This document shows, one piece after another, positions 30,741 to 42,000 of a stretch of DNA of 64,000 nt. The position numbers and the translations under genes were made by a program. Source of the stretch: Asparagopsis taxiformis (taxonomy: Eukaryota; Rhodophyta; Florideophyceae; Bonnemaisoniales; Bonnemaisoniaceae). The DNA is taken from assembly GCA_030407315.1 (NCBI GenBank), contig JALQPE010001719.1:225716-289715 (forward strand), given 5' to 3'. The notes below the pieces were generated by a model that was not told the DNA's origin, made no database searches, and saw only the letters and a list, made by a program, of their open reading frames with translations. Position 1 is the stretch's first letter, and each line of letters opens with the position of its first letter.

Positions 30741-31239
30741 GACACTTTTCGTGTACTTCTACTACAGTAAACTAATATTGACACTATAGCTAACAGTGTC
30801 GCTACTAGTGTAGAATGACGTGTACGCGCGCCGGCGTACACGTGTGGAAAGGCTCGCGTCCCTGCTGTCGCCCCGCGCTACTACACGTGCCCGTGAATTC
30901 AAGTTACGATGCGCCCGTTACCTTTGTTCCCGACCCTTCAGCCACGCCCGTACGCACTCGCGACCGCTCAGCGATCCACCCACAGCTCCTTAGCTGTTTT
31001 TGATGCAATTAATTTGCCTGCGCGCCCCCTGCAGAAGCGCAGTGTCCCACAAAAGACACTGAAAATGAGTTTACCACGCCACTCACTTAGGGGTTTTCGA
31101 CCGCCCTACTGTACCAGTATTTCGCCTTTCCACTGACAACTGTAAAAGGACACTCAGGGTTATCCGTAGTGCTGTAGCTGTAGTGCAACACACCTTACAC
31201 GTGTGAAACTTTGGATTTGGTCCATGTAGGAACTTATCC

Positions 31240-32070
31240 CTGTAAGACAGATTGTACCTCCAAGGAGGATGAGTAGATAGGGATAAGGCTTCGAATTCAC
31301 GGCTGAGAGCACCAATTCCACGAGGCGGATGTCTCGTGCGATCCTGGTAGCCCGAGGGCTGTGTCGGGTGGATCGATCCCTCGGAGCCCGGACATCTTTC
31401 TCCCAACCCGGTAGCGGGTGGTAGAGCGGGGTACGGGACGGCTGGATCTAACCTGCCGGAGAGATATATCGACCGTGGCCGTCCTCAACCCACTCAAGGG
31501 TTAACTAGGCGCTTAGCGAGATAGATCCCCGCGGGGAATTGTGGTTGCCTCTACGCGTGGGTGCCCACACGGCGGATTCCGCAACTATAATACCGCAGGC
31601 GGCTGCGGTCGAGACCGATTGAGAAGCTTACGGGAGTTGACTTGGTTGACCGGTTGGGGGTGCCGAACCGACAGCGCTCCCAGCTGGTAGCCTTGTCCCG
31701 GTGGGCGGAAGGCCACTCCCGGTCGCCTGGAGGCGTTAAAAGAAGCGGGAAGGTGGTCCACTACCGCGGAGACGAAATGCCCTAGGGCAATCCACGTGCA
31801 CTCCCGCCTGAGGAGTCTCGCGGCGGGCAATTGGGGACAAGTGCGAGCGATCCCCAATTGGAGACCGAAACGGAGCGGTTGGTATCCTGTGAAGGAATTG
31901 CCACCGTTGCTTAGTTGTAGGGTAAACGAACACAGTCGAAGGATTTAGAACTGGAACGATCTGACTTTATTGTAGACTAGTGGCCAGCCAAGTGACCTTA
32001 AATGGTCAATGAGGCTGCCCGGACCGGTCCAGGACCGATGGTCCTGGTCCGGCGGCCAATGGACCTTGTC
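31240..32070 (+). repeat. Degenerate LTR-like repeat, copy 2 (family 3)
   Basis: Direct-orientation relative of copy 1, with the same landmarks in the same order: GTACCTCCAAGGAGG near 31254, GGTAGCGGGTGGTAGAGCGG near 31411, CCTCAACCCACTCAAGGGTTA near 31484, GACTTTATTGTA near 31963 and the palindrome ending GGTCCTGG near 32046. No coding frame survives. Sequence from 32071 to 32530 probably continues the repeat but shows no clear landmark. Confidence 0.4.
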
Positions 32071-32530
32071 GGGTGTTTATACGGCCCAGGGGCCACATAG
32101 AGTAAATCGCTACGTTGCTACGTGTATATTAGAGGAAATGGCCAGAGATAGCGCACATGTGCGCAACTGTAATGGACGGATCGAGCCCACATGCACACGT
32201 GTGCAACTAAGCGCGCCTAAAATAGTACACGTTGCAATCCCGCGGGAGGGTCCGGCGCAGGCCATCTGGCCCGGTGCCAATGCAAGGCGGCACGCGCCCA
32301 TTCGCCCTTGGGCGACAATTACCCTGCCACATCACTGATGAGAGCGGTTTGGCGACACGGCTCTTCGCGGCTGATTATTTGCCGAATAGCCATTCACACT
32401 CGCGAGCGTCATCTGCTCGCGACCCTTCTCTTGCGCCCGTTCCGCCCTCCTGAGAGGCATCCCGTCGCGCCCCTTCACAACGCTATATGGGACAAGTCCC
32501 ACAGTCCAGATCTATTCAGCGGATCTCACT

Positions 32531-33038
32531 GACAGTCTGTCTACAGAAAATTATCTATTCAAAACATTGTGATTTGTTTTAGTTCAGCAATTTATTCATA
32601 TTTGAGGATTTTTTTGGGGGGTTCTGTCTGCCGGCGAAGACACCAGCAGCCATAATTATACACAGGGTGTTTTTCGCCCCTGGGGATTGAAAAATACTCG
32701 AAAGATGGCTGCTAGAATGGAACCCACATTTTCTGCAGATTACACTTCGTCTGTGACTGTGGCTCATTACGATCGGCGCGCTTCCGGACCCCGATAACAA
32801 CCGTTGGTTCATCAGTGCGGTGACCACGGAAGTTCTCATTCCCCTTTTTACCTTTTTTTAGTTTCTTTCTTCCGTTTGTTTTGTTTGTTACTTTCGTTTC
32901 GATATTTTGTTTCGTTTCGCCCACCCTTACCGGACTTTGGCCTACGACCGTCCACTTCTGCGCAAGCCTGTGGCATTTTCGCGATACTGGCTCATCGGCT
33001 GTGGCCTTCCGAAACCCCCCCGTGGCCTACTGCCTACT
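32531..33038. other. Unassigned region
   Basis: No gene or repeat was recognised. The interval includes a C/T-rich block near 32830-32935 with repeated TTTCGTTT and TTGTTT motifs. Confidence 0.35.
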
Positions 33039-33618
33039 TGTCGTACCGCCTGGCGGTCCTCTCATACTGAGCCGTGTCGCCTCCCTATTGGGTACCCACT
33101 TAAGGGACGTGCCAATCGCAAGACACCAGCCAACTGGGCGTGTTTCTTGTAATTGGGACAAGCGCAAGGCTGTAAATACCCCACCCGGGCCTATCGACCC
33201 TGGCCAAGACCCCACAGGGGCAAATTTCTAACTTTAAGTTGATCAGCTGAACATTACAATGTAAGCCTAATTGGCAATGACCTTGCGTGTAGGCGAGTGC
33301 CGTTAACTGGGCTCTGGTTGGTCAACTAACTGGATATTTATTCCTAGCCACTAACCCTAGCTTACAGTAGACTTAGTATAAATACGCCACTGGAATAGCC
33401 AGTAGACTCGGTTTCTAGAGTAACATAAACTCAAGTGGAATTACGACCCATTGGAACAGTGTTCGCATACCGTATTGTTTACCCCTCTCAGGGACAACCT
33501 TAGGGTTAGCAAACAGCTCGACGGATTACGTCACTCGCTCCATTCATACGCACCTCGTGTGAGCACTATAATTGCACAACCCCCTCCGGGTAGCGATTCC
33601 TTCTCTGCTGGCCATGAG
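33039..33618 (+). repeat. Truncated LTR of family 1, plus orientation
   Basis: This is homologous to the LTRs of the element at 34246-46738 but lies in the opposite orientation and is more diverged. It begins TGTCGTACCGCCTGGCGG, the LTR start of that family, and includes the TATA-like AGTATAAATACG near 33376. Similarity is lost after CCTTCTCT near 33606, so the 3' end of the LTR is missing. It therefore marks an older insertion than the complete element. Confidence 0.7.
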
Positions 33619-33649
33619 CGTGAGCGAGCAGCGGCCTTAGATGCACTTC

Positions 33650-33654
33650 CCTGT
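33650..33654. other. Target-site duplication CCTGT (left) of the solo family-2 LTR
   Basis: CCTGT at 33650-33654 matches CCTGT at 46828-46832. The two lie exactly at the outer ends of the solo family-2 LTR once the nested element is removed. Confidence 0.85.
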
Positions 33655-34245
33655 TGTGGAACGACGTAGTTCTAGAAGTTAGCTGGTACGAGCTACGGAC
33701 ACGGTGTCCTTCGAACGAACAACGAAACAGTGCCACCCGCTGGTGTTTGACTGTATTGGTAGCGAAGTAGAAAGGATAGGGTAGAGTAGGTTAGCAGGTA
33801 GACACGGGCGTCACGACGCAACGTTCCACGCGTGGTTCACGTTTGCTAAACGAGGTGGCACGTCACCGGAGGCGCTCTCAACCAAACCCGTAGGCACGAC
33901 ACGCGATCAGCCTCACGTGTGGCGATGGGCAGGGAGTACGCAGCTCGACGGAGACGAAGCCTCGTTAGGCAGAAACGTAAAGCGAAAACGTAGAAGTCAG
34001 TCGTAGACTAGAGCACGTTGCCCGATCGATGTTTGTCCCCTTTCCCTCCCGGCACGTTGGCAATACCTATTGAGCCACGATGGCATCGCATTACAGTGTA
34101 AACACTGTTCGCAACGTCCCCGAATGGGAAAGGACCTTGTGGGTCGCGCGAGTGGACCCGTTGGTCCGTTGGCCGCGTGCCAGTTCGCTCGCTGCACACG
34201 TGTGCCGGTTGCGCGCGCGCATGCGCCAGCAATGCTCGTACATTG
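33655..34245 (-). repeat. Solo LTR of family 2, first part (interrupted)
   Basis: This is the reverse complement of most of the LTR that begins the element at 58344. It starts TGTGGAACG here, which reads as the CA end of the LTR on the minus strand. The remaining 84 bases are at 46744-46827, beyond the nested element. The reconstructed length is about 675 bases against 660 for the LTR at 58344. Its flanks are the 5-base duplication CCTGT. Confidence 0.85.
34241..34245. other. Target-site duplication CATTG (left) of the nested element
   Basis: CATTG at 34241-34245 is repeated at 46739-46743, immediately outside the two LTRs of the element between them. It is part of the solo family-2 LTR that was the target. 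Confidence 0.9.
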
Positions 34246-34929
34246 TGTAGCAGGTAGAAAATCCGCTAGAGCGGCAAACCACCCGACAGGTGTCCCGAGC
34301 CTCGGTAGAGGAAGTGGTAGAGCAGATGAACCTTATAGGTACCCAGCGGGTAGTCTCGTAAGAGAGAAGGTGTCGTTACCCGGAGGGGGTTGAGCGACGA
34401 AGGGGTGCTCACGCGAGAGGCGTATGGATAGAGCGAGTGACGTAATCCGTCGAGCTGTTGGCTAACCCTAAGGTTTTCCCGGAGAGGGGTTGAACAATAG
34501 GTATGCGAACACTGTTCCAATGGGTCGTAATTCCACTTGAGTTTACGTTACTCTAGAAACCGTGCCTACTGGCTATTCCAGTGGCCGTTTTATACTAAGT
34601 CTACTGTAAGCTAGGGTTAGTGGTTAGGAATAAATATCCAGTTAGTGACCAATCAGAACCCAATTACTGGCGCTCGCCTACCCGCGAGGTCATTGCCAAT
34701 AGGCTTACATTGTAATGTATGGCTGATCAGCCTAAGTTAAAATTTGCCCCTTGTGGGGTCTTGGCCGGGGCCGATAGGCCCGGATAGGGTTATTTGTCAG
34801 CCTTAGCTTGTCCCAAGTATAGGAAACACGCCAGTTGGCTGGTGCCTTCTGATTGGCACATCCCTTAAGTGGGTACCCAATAGGGAAGCGACACGCCTCG
34901 ATCGGCGAGGACCGCCAGGCGGTACGACA
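34246..34929 (-). repeat. 3' LTR of the family-1 element
   Basis: This 684-base LTR is nearly identical over its first 480 bases (plus coordinates) to the copy at 46054-46738. It is clearly different between about 34725 and 34840, where many substitutions and small indels cluster. In the element's sense it contains TATAAAA at 34588-34594 (minus strand). Confidence 0.92.
34588..34594 (-). promoter_or_regulatory. TATA box of the 3' LTR
   Basis: The minus strand reads TATAAAA here, and the same is found at the equivalent place in the 5' LTR. Confidence 0.55.
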
Positions 34930-34943
34930 CGGCCCCCTCCTGA
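34930..34943 (-). promoter_or_regulatory. Polypurine tract of the family-1 element
   Basis: In the element's sense the sequence directly before the 3' LTR reads TCAGGAGGGGGCCG, the expected plus-strand primer site. An identical 13-base run occurs inside pol at 39916-39928. Confidence 0.75.
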
Positions 34944-35429
34944 GAGATTTGTCGTCCCGACAAAATTTGATCAAATAAAAATTACAATTTTTGGCTGTGG
35001 CCGTTGCATTGTGCAATTCAAAATTTCCCGCGCGCGGCGCGTGTTCGATAAATTCGTTTAGTCCATCCGACTCTTCCGGCGGTCCACCGACCGTTTCCCA
35101 TTGGAATCAACACCTGTTGCAGGTTTCTTATCGATCCCACGCGAAAGAGCGTACTCACCCCTTCGGTGTCCACAGTGTACGAGAGTTCGTGTCCCTTCCG
35201 TCATCCCTCAAAGGGTTTTGCATCCATCTGCAAGATAGTTTACCGCGCGATCGCGTGAGCGGTGCCAACTCGAGGCTTTGAATTCATCTCCCGGCCAATC
35301 GCCTTGCGAATCCCATTCAGGGTTGCGTACCGCGGCTCCCTCTTGGAGATTTAAGCCAATAGGCCATTTTGTCTATCCCGCTTCAGGGTTTTTAGCAACG
35401 TCCTTCCTCGCCTCTACTGGCTTTTTAAG
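34944..35429. other. Non-coding segment between 3' LTR and antisense ORF
   Basis: This is the leader of the plus-strand ORF at 35430. It contains several short hairpins of the form CCC-loop-GGG (35203, 35311 and 35376) but no supported gene. It probably holds the promoter or 5' UTR of the antisense ORF. Confidence 0.5.
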
Positions 35430-38400
35430 ATGCCCCCTCGCGCTCCGATTCAATTCGAATCCTCCGAAGAGGAAGGGGACAATATGGGTTCACCCAACCG
35501 TCCAACCACGCGTTCAAGCGTTCGCCGCCCAACCACTCGCCACCAGGCGTCCTCTTCCCGCACCGGGGCCACGCCAACGCCGGCCAAGTCCTCTTCGCCT
35601 CCCGCGACAAGCGCGCCGATCGCCTCCGCGGCTTCATCGCAAACGCGAACTCGTTCGACTGCCGCCAAGGCTTCGGCTGAGACAGCCTCGCCTTCCGGCA
35701 AAGTCGTCGGGACTCCTCCGCGCTCCGAGAAGTCGGTTCCTCCCGCTAGGGCAAGTGCACAAGGTGGCAACGTCGGTGCAACCGAATCCCCTGCTTCCCC
35801 GAAGCCGTCCACACCCGTGGCCACTGCCAAGCCGTTATCGGCCAATCCGCCATCGCGTGAAGGCGAACCCGTTAAGGCCACCGGGCCGTCTCCAAAAGGA
35901 GCTATGTCGGCTGCTGCCGAAGAGGTCGTTGAAGTTATTGCCGAGGGGGGCGCTACGCCCAAGCCATTGAGGCAGTCGAATGTTAGGCCTTCGCCAAGCT
36001 CCCGGCCGTCGTTGGCTCGTCCCTCCGCTCCTGCGGTTCGTACCTCTTCTGGTCGTGACGCTTCTGCGAATCCTTACGAGGACTATGGTCGCCGCAATCA
36101 GCAGATTTTGGCGGACGCTCGTAAGCGTAGGGAAGAAGAGTTGCGTCGCGAAGCCGCTCGTGCGGAAGCCGAAAAGGCAGAGGCCGAAAGGGCAGAGGCC
36201 GAGAGAGCTAATGCTCAGCTTGTCGAGTCGGCTGTAGACCCGTACGCCTCTTCTGGCAAAGTTACCCGGAGTGGGGCTGGTCCTGTTCCCGTTAATGCAT
36301 CAGCAGGCGTGAGGCCGTCGGGCACCGCCCTAGTTGATCCTTACGCTGTTGCGTCCGCGCCAGCGCCGGCGGTTCCATCGCATGATACCCCTCCTCGGGC
36401 GCCTAAGCCAACTGCCAATTGGCGTTCCTCGGGGGAATTTTATCCAGCTAATGCTGACGAGCTCATGGTGTTTGATTCACAAGCATTGCCGTTTAGGCGT
36501 GAGCTGGCTGCTCCCTGGGAACACTACCCATTCGCGCGACTCCCTCGTAGGGATTTTACCGACCGCCCGCGAAGCGAATTACGTCGCGATATGCTCTTGA
36601 TGAGTTCCCTCCGGGGTCAAAGCCACCAGGTGCAAAATGAATGTTGGTCGGCGTATGCCCGTCTCCCTTCGAGTCGCCCGATGCGTCACTTCCGTGTTCC
36701 TCATACGCTTTGTAGCGACAGGACTTTTCTCCTTCATCCCGGGGATGCTCTTTACGTCGAACGTATGAACCGCCGCTTGTTCCAAGAGGACTCGTACCAA
36801 GGTACCGTAGAGGACATGCCGATGATTCGGTCTCGCTGGTTTGCGTATCCCCCTCGTCCCGATACGGGTAACTATGAGCATCATATGCGACTTCACGCTA
36901 GGGTGACTTCCCGAATGATGGGGCGTCAAGTGACGGCGAATGACTATCGCGTATTCGCGCACCGTAATGGTAGCTCTGTTGAGCCGGTCACTAGACCCAT
37001 GAGGGTATCGAGGGAAGCGTTAGACCCGTTATGGGATGATCCCATTTGGGAAGGGCAGTTGGCTCCGCCGATGTGCTTGCCTATCGCCGACCCTCCGTCG
37101 TTGGTGTATTTCCACCATTCCGCTCTTCGCGAAGCGCCCGCATGGCGGTTGAATAGACTCCGGTCGTACCTCGAGTTGGAGAGGGATATCCTAATAGGAA
37201 TCGAGTTGGCTCGTATCGTCAAAACGCGGGGCTTCGTGCCGGTGATGGCTGAGGAACTCGTCAACAGAGTAAGTCGTACCTGGTACGGTCTCGCGGAGGT
37301 GCCGCTGTCGGACGTGGTTCCCCATAGCAGGAAGTTACCTGGCACAGTAGTGCGTCGCCTGTTGAAGGTAGCCCTTGGGGGTGATGATTATCCTCAAGAG
37401 ATGGTCAGTACCAACATCACAGGAGTGGCACCGGAGAAGGTGGTTGTCTATACGACGGTGGACTTGCCGAAAAGGGCGTTACGTATTAACGTTTTAAACC
37501 ACCGAGAGGGTTCGACCGCGGAGCTGCCTCCTTATCGCAGGGATGGTGAATTCACCGAAGATGGTTATTACGGCTTGGAGCCTGACAGTTACTCTGACGG
37601 CGATCCCGATTCTTACAAGTATCAGCCTGTTGGCGAGGCATTTGTGCCGCGTCCGTGGTGGAATTCCGAGATGGGAGGCCCGAGCGGTCGCTCTCCTTAT
37701 GCAGGACGGAGCTTTGCTCCTGTTGCTCCCTTACCACCCAGTGGTTCTGATGACTTGTATGAAGGTTCGGTCCCTATGGATACCACGCCTACCGCGTCAG
37801 CCCCTCAGCCTATGGCTGCTCCGTCATCCCAGATGGGTCCTGCCATGGAGGCGTTTCTAACGTCCGACAAAGGCTCTGAGCCATCCGTAACCGGTGATGA
37901 CGGTACTCCGCGTCAGCCTTCCGCTGTGAACATCCTACGTGGGGAATTATCCGGTCGGGAGTTGATGTCACTCCCAGAGGTGCGGCGGTTGGCCAATGAG
38001 ATCGGGGATGGTACGGTCGCTTCCGTTTTCGTCTCGGCCAATGGGCGTTTCCTCGTGGATTCTGCGTTGGACACGCTTGCGCTTACGTGTGTCACGTTGG
38101 CTAATCGCTACAAGCACGGACGCGAGCAGCGTAATGTCGCCCGGGAGCGCCTTCGCGAAGAGCGAGAACGACGCCGCGTGGCAGATAAGGAGATAGAGGC
38201 TGCACGCCTTGAAGCCGCAGAATTGCGTACCCGGATTGGGGAACTGGAGGGCGAGTTAGGTGACGCCAGGCGTTTGCTGGAGCAAGCGGCTTCAGCCTCG
38301 CGCGTTATTCCCGGGGAGGGTGAAGAAGAGGCGACTCAGCCTGGTTATTCACGTCGTCGTGCTAGGTCTCCTGATGAGGGTATTCCCGACCGCAATGTGC

Positions 38401-38744
38401 GTACTCGGCTTCGTTCCCCTGAGGGTGCCGCTGTTGCTCGTAATCCTTTGCTTGCGCAATTGGATGCCCGTCTAGGGTCGCCTGAGTCGCCAGATGTTTC
38501 TCCGCGTTCCGCGTCCGTCCCTGTAGTTGGGTTACCCGCACCTGCGGTCGCGCCTTCGCATGGCCCTGTGCCTGCCCGTCGTCGGGGTAGCGGTGCTGTT
38601 CCGCAGCGCGGCTTGCGTCGCAATCCCACGTACGCTAGGGTTCCACCCCGCCACCCTCGTCCATCGACGAACGTGCGTGCGTTTGCCCCTACGGCACCCT
38701 CCGCATCCCAGCGGCCTCGGCCTTCGAGCCATTATCGTCGCTAG
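35430..38744 (+). CDS. Antisense ORF of the family-1 retrotransposon, unknown 1104-residue protein
   Basis: This intact ORF lies inside the retroelement, between the 3' end of pol and the 3' LTR, on the strand opposite gag-pol. The N-terminal third is low-complexity Pro/Ser/Ala. A charged coiled coil lies near residues 220-265 (ARKRREEELRREAARAEAEK). The central part, about 330-740, has ordered Trp/Arg/Tyr-rich sequence without a family I know. A second coiled coil is near 888-955, and the tail is basic. There is no transmembrane segment, so it is not a typical envelope, and no zinc knuckle, protease or polymerase motif. A frame this long cannot persist by chance, so it is probably translated. 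Its transcript would converge with that of pol, the ends being 277 bases apart. Confidence 0.85.
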   Translation: MPPRAPIQFESSEEEGDNMGSPNRPTTRSSVRRPTTRHQASSSRTGATPTPAKSSSPPATSAPIASAASSQTRTRSTAAKASAETASPSGKVVGTPPRSEKSVPPARASAQGGNVGATESPASPKPSTPVATAKPLSANPPSREGEPVKATGPSPKGAMSAAAEEVVEVIAEGGATPKPLRQSNVRPSPSSRPSLARPSAPAVRTSSGRDASANPYEDYGRRNQQILADARKRREEELRREAARAEAEKAEAERAEAERANAQLVESAVDPYASSGKVTRSGAGPVPVNASAGVRPSGTALVDPYAVASAPAPAVPSHDTPPRAPKPTANWRSSGEFYPANADELMVFDSQALPFRRELAAPWEHYPFARLPRRDFTDRPRSELRRDMLLMSSLRGQSHQVQNECWSAYARLPSSRPMRHFRVPHTLCSDRTFLLHPGDALYVERMNRRLFQEDSYQGTVEDMPMIRSRWFAYPPRPDTGNYEHHMRLHARVTSRMMGRQVTANDYRVFAHRNGSSVEPVTRPMRVSREALDPLWDDPIWEGQLAPPMCLPIADPPSLVYFHHSALREAPAWRLNRLRSYLELERDILIGIELARIVKTRGFVPVMAEELVNRVSRTWYGLAEVPLSDVVPHSRKLPGTVVRRLLKVALGGDDYPQEMVSTNITGVAPEKVVVYTTVDLPKRALRINVLNHREGSTAELPPYRRDGEFTEDGYYGLEPDSYSDGDPDSYKYQPVGEAFVPRPWWNSEMGGPSGRSPYAGRSFAPVAPLPPSGSDDLYEGSVPMDTTPTASAPQPMAAPSSQMGPAMEAFLTSDKGSEPSVTGDDGTPRQPSAVNILRGELSGRELMSLPEVRRLANEIGDGTVASVFVSANGRFLVDSALDTLALTCVTLANRYKHGREQRNVARERLREERERRRVADKEIEAARLEAAELRTRIGELEGELGDARRLLEQAASASRVIPGEGEEEATQPGYSRRRARSPDEGIPDRNVRTRLRSPEGAAVARNPLLAQLDARLGSPESPDVSPRSASVPVVGLPAPAVAPSHGPVPARRRGSGAVPQRGLRRNPTYARVPPRHPRPSTNVRAFAPTAPSASQRPRPSSHYRR

Positions 38745-39021
38745 GGACAGGCAATTGCCTCCGCACAAACCTCTAAGGGTAGTTTGAACACGCTTTTGCG
38801 TTGCGCCTTTGTTCATCAGGTAGTCCTGAGGCACCTTTGAGGTGCATTAAAGATACATCATCACGATGACGTGTGAACTTGTTTGTTGAACCCCTATTGG
38901 CCAAATTTCATTTCCGAAAAAAAATCTTAATTTCCACACTGGCTCCGGTTGGCGGTGATAAAGTGCGCCCTTTCTGGGTTGACCTTCCGAGGCTCGGTAG
39001 CTCCACCCGGTGGATGCCTTG
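38745..39021. other. Convergent 3' region between antisense ORF and pol
   Basis: 277 bases with no ORF separate the two stop codons inside the element. An ATTAAAG string near 38846 could serve as a poly(A) signal for the plus-strand transcript, which is uncertain. Confidence 0.4.
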
Positions 39022-42000
39022 TTAGGTTCTCGTCCCTGAGGGGTTATGCAACTTCTTCCCACTTCTGGGTGTGCGCGTGCGTGTTCGGCGCGGTGGCCTG
39101 TCACCCTTACGGGGTTGCGTACGACGGAAGTACCGTGATGCCCATTCGGGGGGAACATTCGCTCGTTGCGTCCATGTTGGCTTGCGGTAGCCATACCACT
39201 TCACAAGGAACCATTGTTCCCCATCGTCGTCAGTGACGTAGTCGATGAGGTCATCGATAGGATACTCCTCATCCGAGGTTGCGCGTTCGGCGTCGCCACT
39301 TCCCTCTGGGGTTTCCTTCGTCCCTTCAGGGAGTGGTGCTTGTTCCGAGTTCGGTCGGGTGCCCGGTGGCGCTTTTTCTTCTTCTCCATTGGGAGTGGTT
39401 TCCCATGACCCTATGGGGTTCGCCGTCGCCTTTGAGCGAGTGTTTCGACCCTGTTTGGGGTTTGCCATCCGGGTGGGTGCTTGTCTTGTTAGGTTCGCGG
39501 TGCGCGGTTTCGTTCCCGCTAAAGGGGTTGCCTCTCGTTGAGGAGGGGTCGGCGTCTGTGGACGTGCATCGCTTAAGCGTCGCTTGTTCGCGTTTCCGCG
39601 AGTTGGATGCCTTTGGGCTGAGTCTGTGGCGTCAGTGCGTGCCCCACTCTTTCGAGTTGTTCGCTTGTGCGATGGGTGAGCCCTATCAGGGTTGCGACTT
39701 TGGTCCGCATCTGCCTGGGCAGCGCGTGCTTCTCTACTTCGTAGGTTTCTTCGCAATTGTGTGCGGTCGCGGTCGGTTGGCACCTGGTGCGTGGGTGAAC
39801 GACTTGGTTCGTGTGCGTCGTTCCCAATTGTGGGTGAGTTACCGAAAGGGGTACGGCTACTAGGTTCATCCCTAGAGGGAGTTGCAAAATTTTTGCTTAC
39901 GCGCACAGCGTCGGGGGCCCCCTCCTGAAGGGTGGTTTGTCCCAAACCACTATATTGTTCGTTTCTCCTAATTGTAGGTTGCGGCGAAAGCGGTGGATGA
40001 CCCGTGGTGGGAAGTTCCTGAGTAGGAGTTGGCGGAAGTGATTCGCTTTGTGCGTGTTGTTGGCCGTTGTCCTGTGGTTGTTGTGTTTGCGTACTCGGCG
40101 CGAGGGCGTCTGCACCTGATGGTGATGCCTGTGCGTTGGCGGAATGTGACCTTGGTGGCAAGGTGGGTTCCTCGGTTGGACGCGGGGCGAGCGCGACTCT
40201 ATCGAGACTAACCTTTTCGGTGATACCATCGCGGTCGATGTAAACCGTTCGCCGTCCTGCACGGATAACCCTGTAGGGACCTTGAGCTACTGGCGTTAGC
40301 TTGTTCCGTTCACGGACTTCTGGGTTATCCAGATAAACGTAATCATCGGTAGTGATGAGTCGTTTAGACTTCCGGATCGACCGGTCGAAGTTACGCTTGT
40401 AACGTGCTTGCGCGCTGTGAAGGCGTTTACCTGCCAGCTCGATGGTGTCCGTAATACGGCGTAAGAAGTTTTGCTTCGTGAACACGTCTGGCGTTGCCCT
40501 CCTTTTCACCGAATGGTGTGTCGCATATGGCGGTGGAGGTCGGCTTAGGATGAGGTCGAAGGGTGTAGTTCCCGTTGTGCGATGCACGTGCGTATTGTAC
40601 GCATAGGTTAACGCTGATGCGTAGACATCCCAGTCATCCTGGTTATCATTGACGTAATTACGTAGCATGCTCAACAGAGTACGGTTATACCGTTCGACTT
40701 GCCCATTTGTCTGGGGATGGTAAGCCGTCGTGAAGACGTTCTTCGTTCCCAACTGGAGGCAGACAGCCTGGAAGAACTTCGACGCAAACTGCGGACCGTT
40801 ATCGGATAATAATGTCCGTGGGGGACCATACTTAAACACCCAATGTGTACAAAAGGCTACTGCCACATGGTAAGCCGTAATGCTTCGCAGGGGCACCACT
40901 TGGGTGAGCTTGGAGAAGCAACATGAAATCACCAGTAGGTGCACGTTACCCTTCTTGGTACGAGGTAGCGGACCGAGCAGGTCAATTGCAACGTCATCCA
41001 ATGGTGTGGTAGCTGGGAACAGCTGGAGGGTACTCGCATGTTTGCGCAACCGTAATCGGTTTCTCGCGCACGCTGAACAGCGTTCAACCGTTCCGGTTAT
41101 GTCCGCAGCCATTGCAGGCCAATAATAAGATAGACGCATCGTGTCGTACATACGGTTCTGACCAGGATGTCCTGCCAAGATGCCGTGGTGGCACATCGTC
41201 AATAGACGTTGCCGTAAGGCTTTGGGTACCACAATCTGGGATGACCAGTCCAATTTGGACTTCCTACAAAGGACACCGTCTTCATCTTCGAAGAAGAGCG
41301 AGTCAGACTTCTGAGAGGCTAGAGCCTGTTGACAGAAGTCGTCTGTTCGTTGCTCTTCGAGCCACTCCTTGCGAGTTATCGGGCTGTAGTTTTCCGTTTG
41401 CGGATGAGTTGTTAAGACGGGGGTACCGTTGCGATTAGGCGCCTCCTCGGCGTGGTCTCTTGCTAGAGAAAGGTCGTAGAACCAAACATCAGTATCATCA
41501 TCCAAGGATGTTTCACTTTGCGGTGCGTGCGTGGCTAACAGAGTTGGTATTTCATCGTCAATAGTGACGGGCGTCTCGCCGTTAGTTTCAACACGCGATA
41601 AGGCGTCTGGTAGTTGGTGAACCCGGCCGGGTCGGTAGACTATTTGATAGTCAAATTCCGCAAGTCGGAGGCGCCAACGGCATAGTCTCCCTGAAGGGTC
41701 ATTGATGTTCATGAGCCAACGCAGTGCGTTATGGTCCGTTCGGACGACAAACTTTGTTTGCTCCAAGTATGGACGTAGGATAGTGACAGCCCATACAACG
41801 GCTAAGCATTCTCGCTCCGTAGGGGAGTATCCTCTTTCAGGTTTAGTCAACGTACGCGACCAATAGCCAATTGGCTTGAGATCATTCTCTTCCCCTTGCT
41901 GCTGAAGCAGAGCGCATCCTATTTGGTATGCGGAAGCGTCCGTGTCTACGGTGTAGGGTTGACCCAACTTGGGTAGAGCCAGTATCGGCGGTTTGATCAT

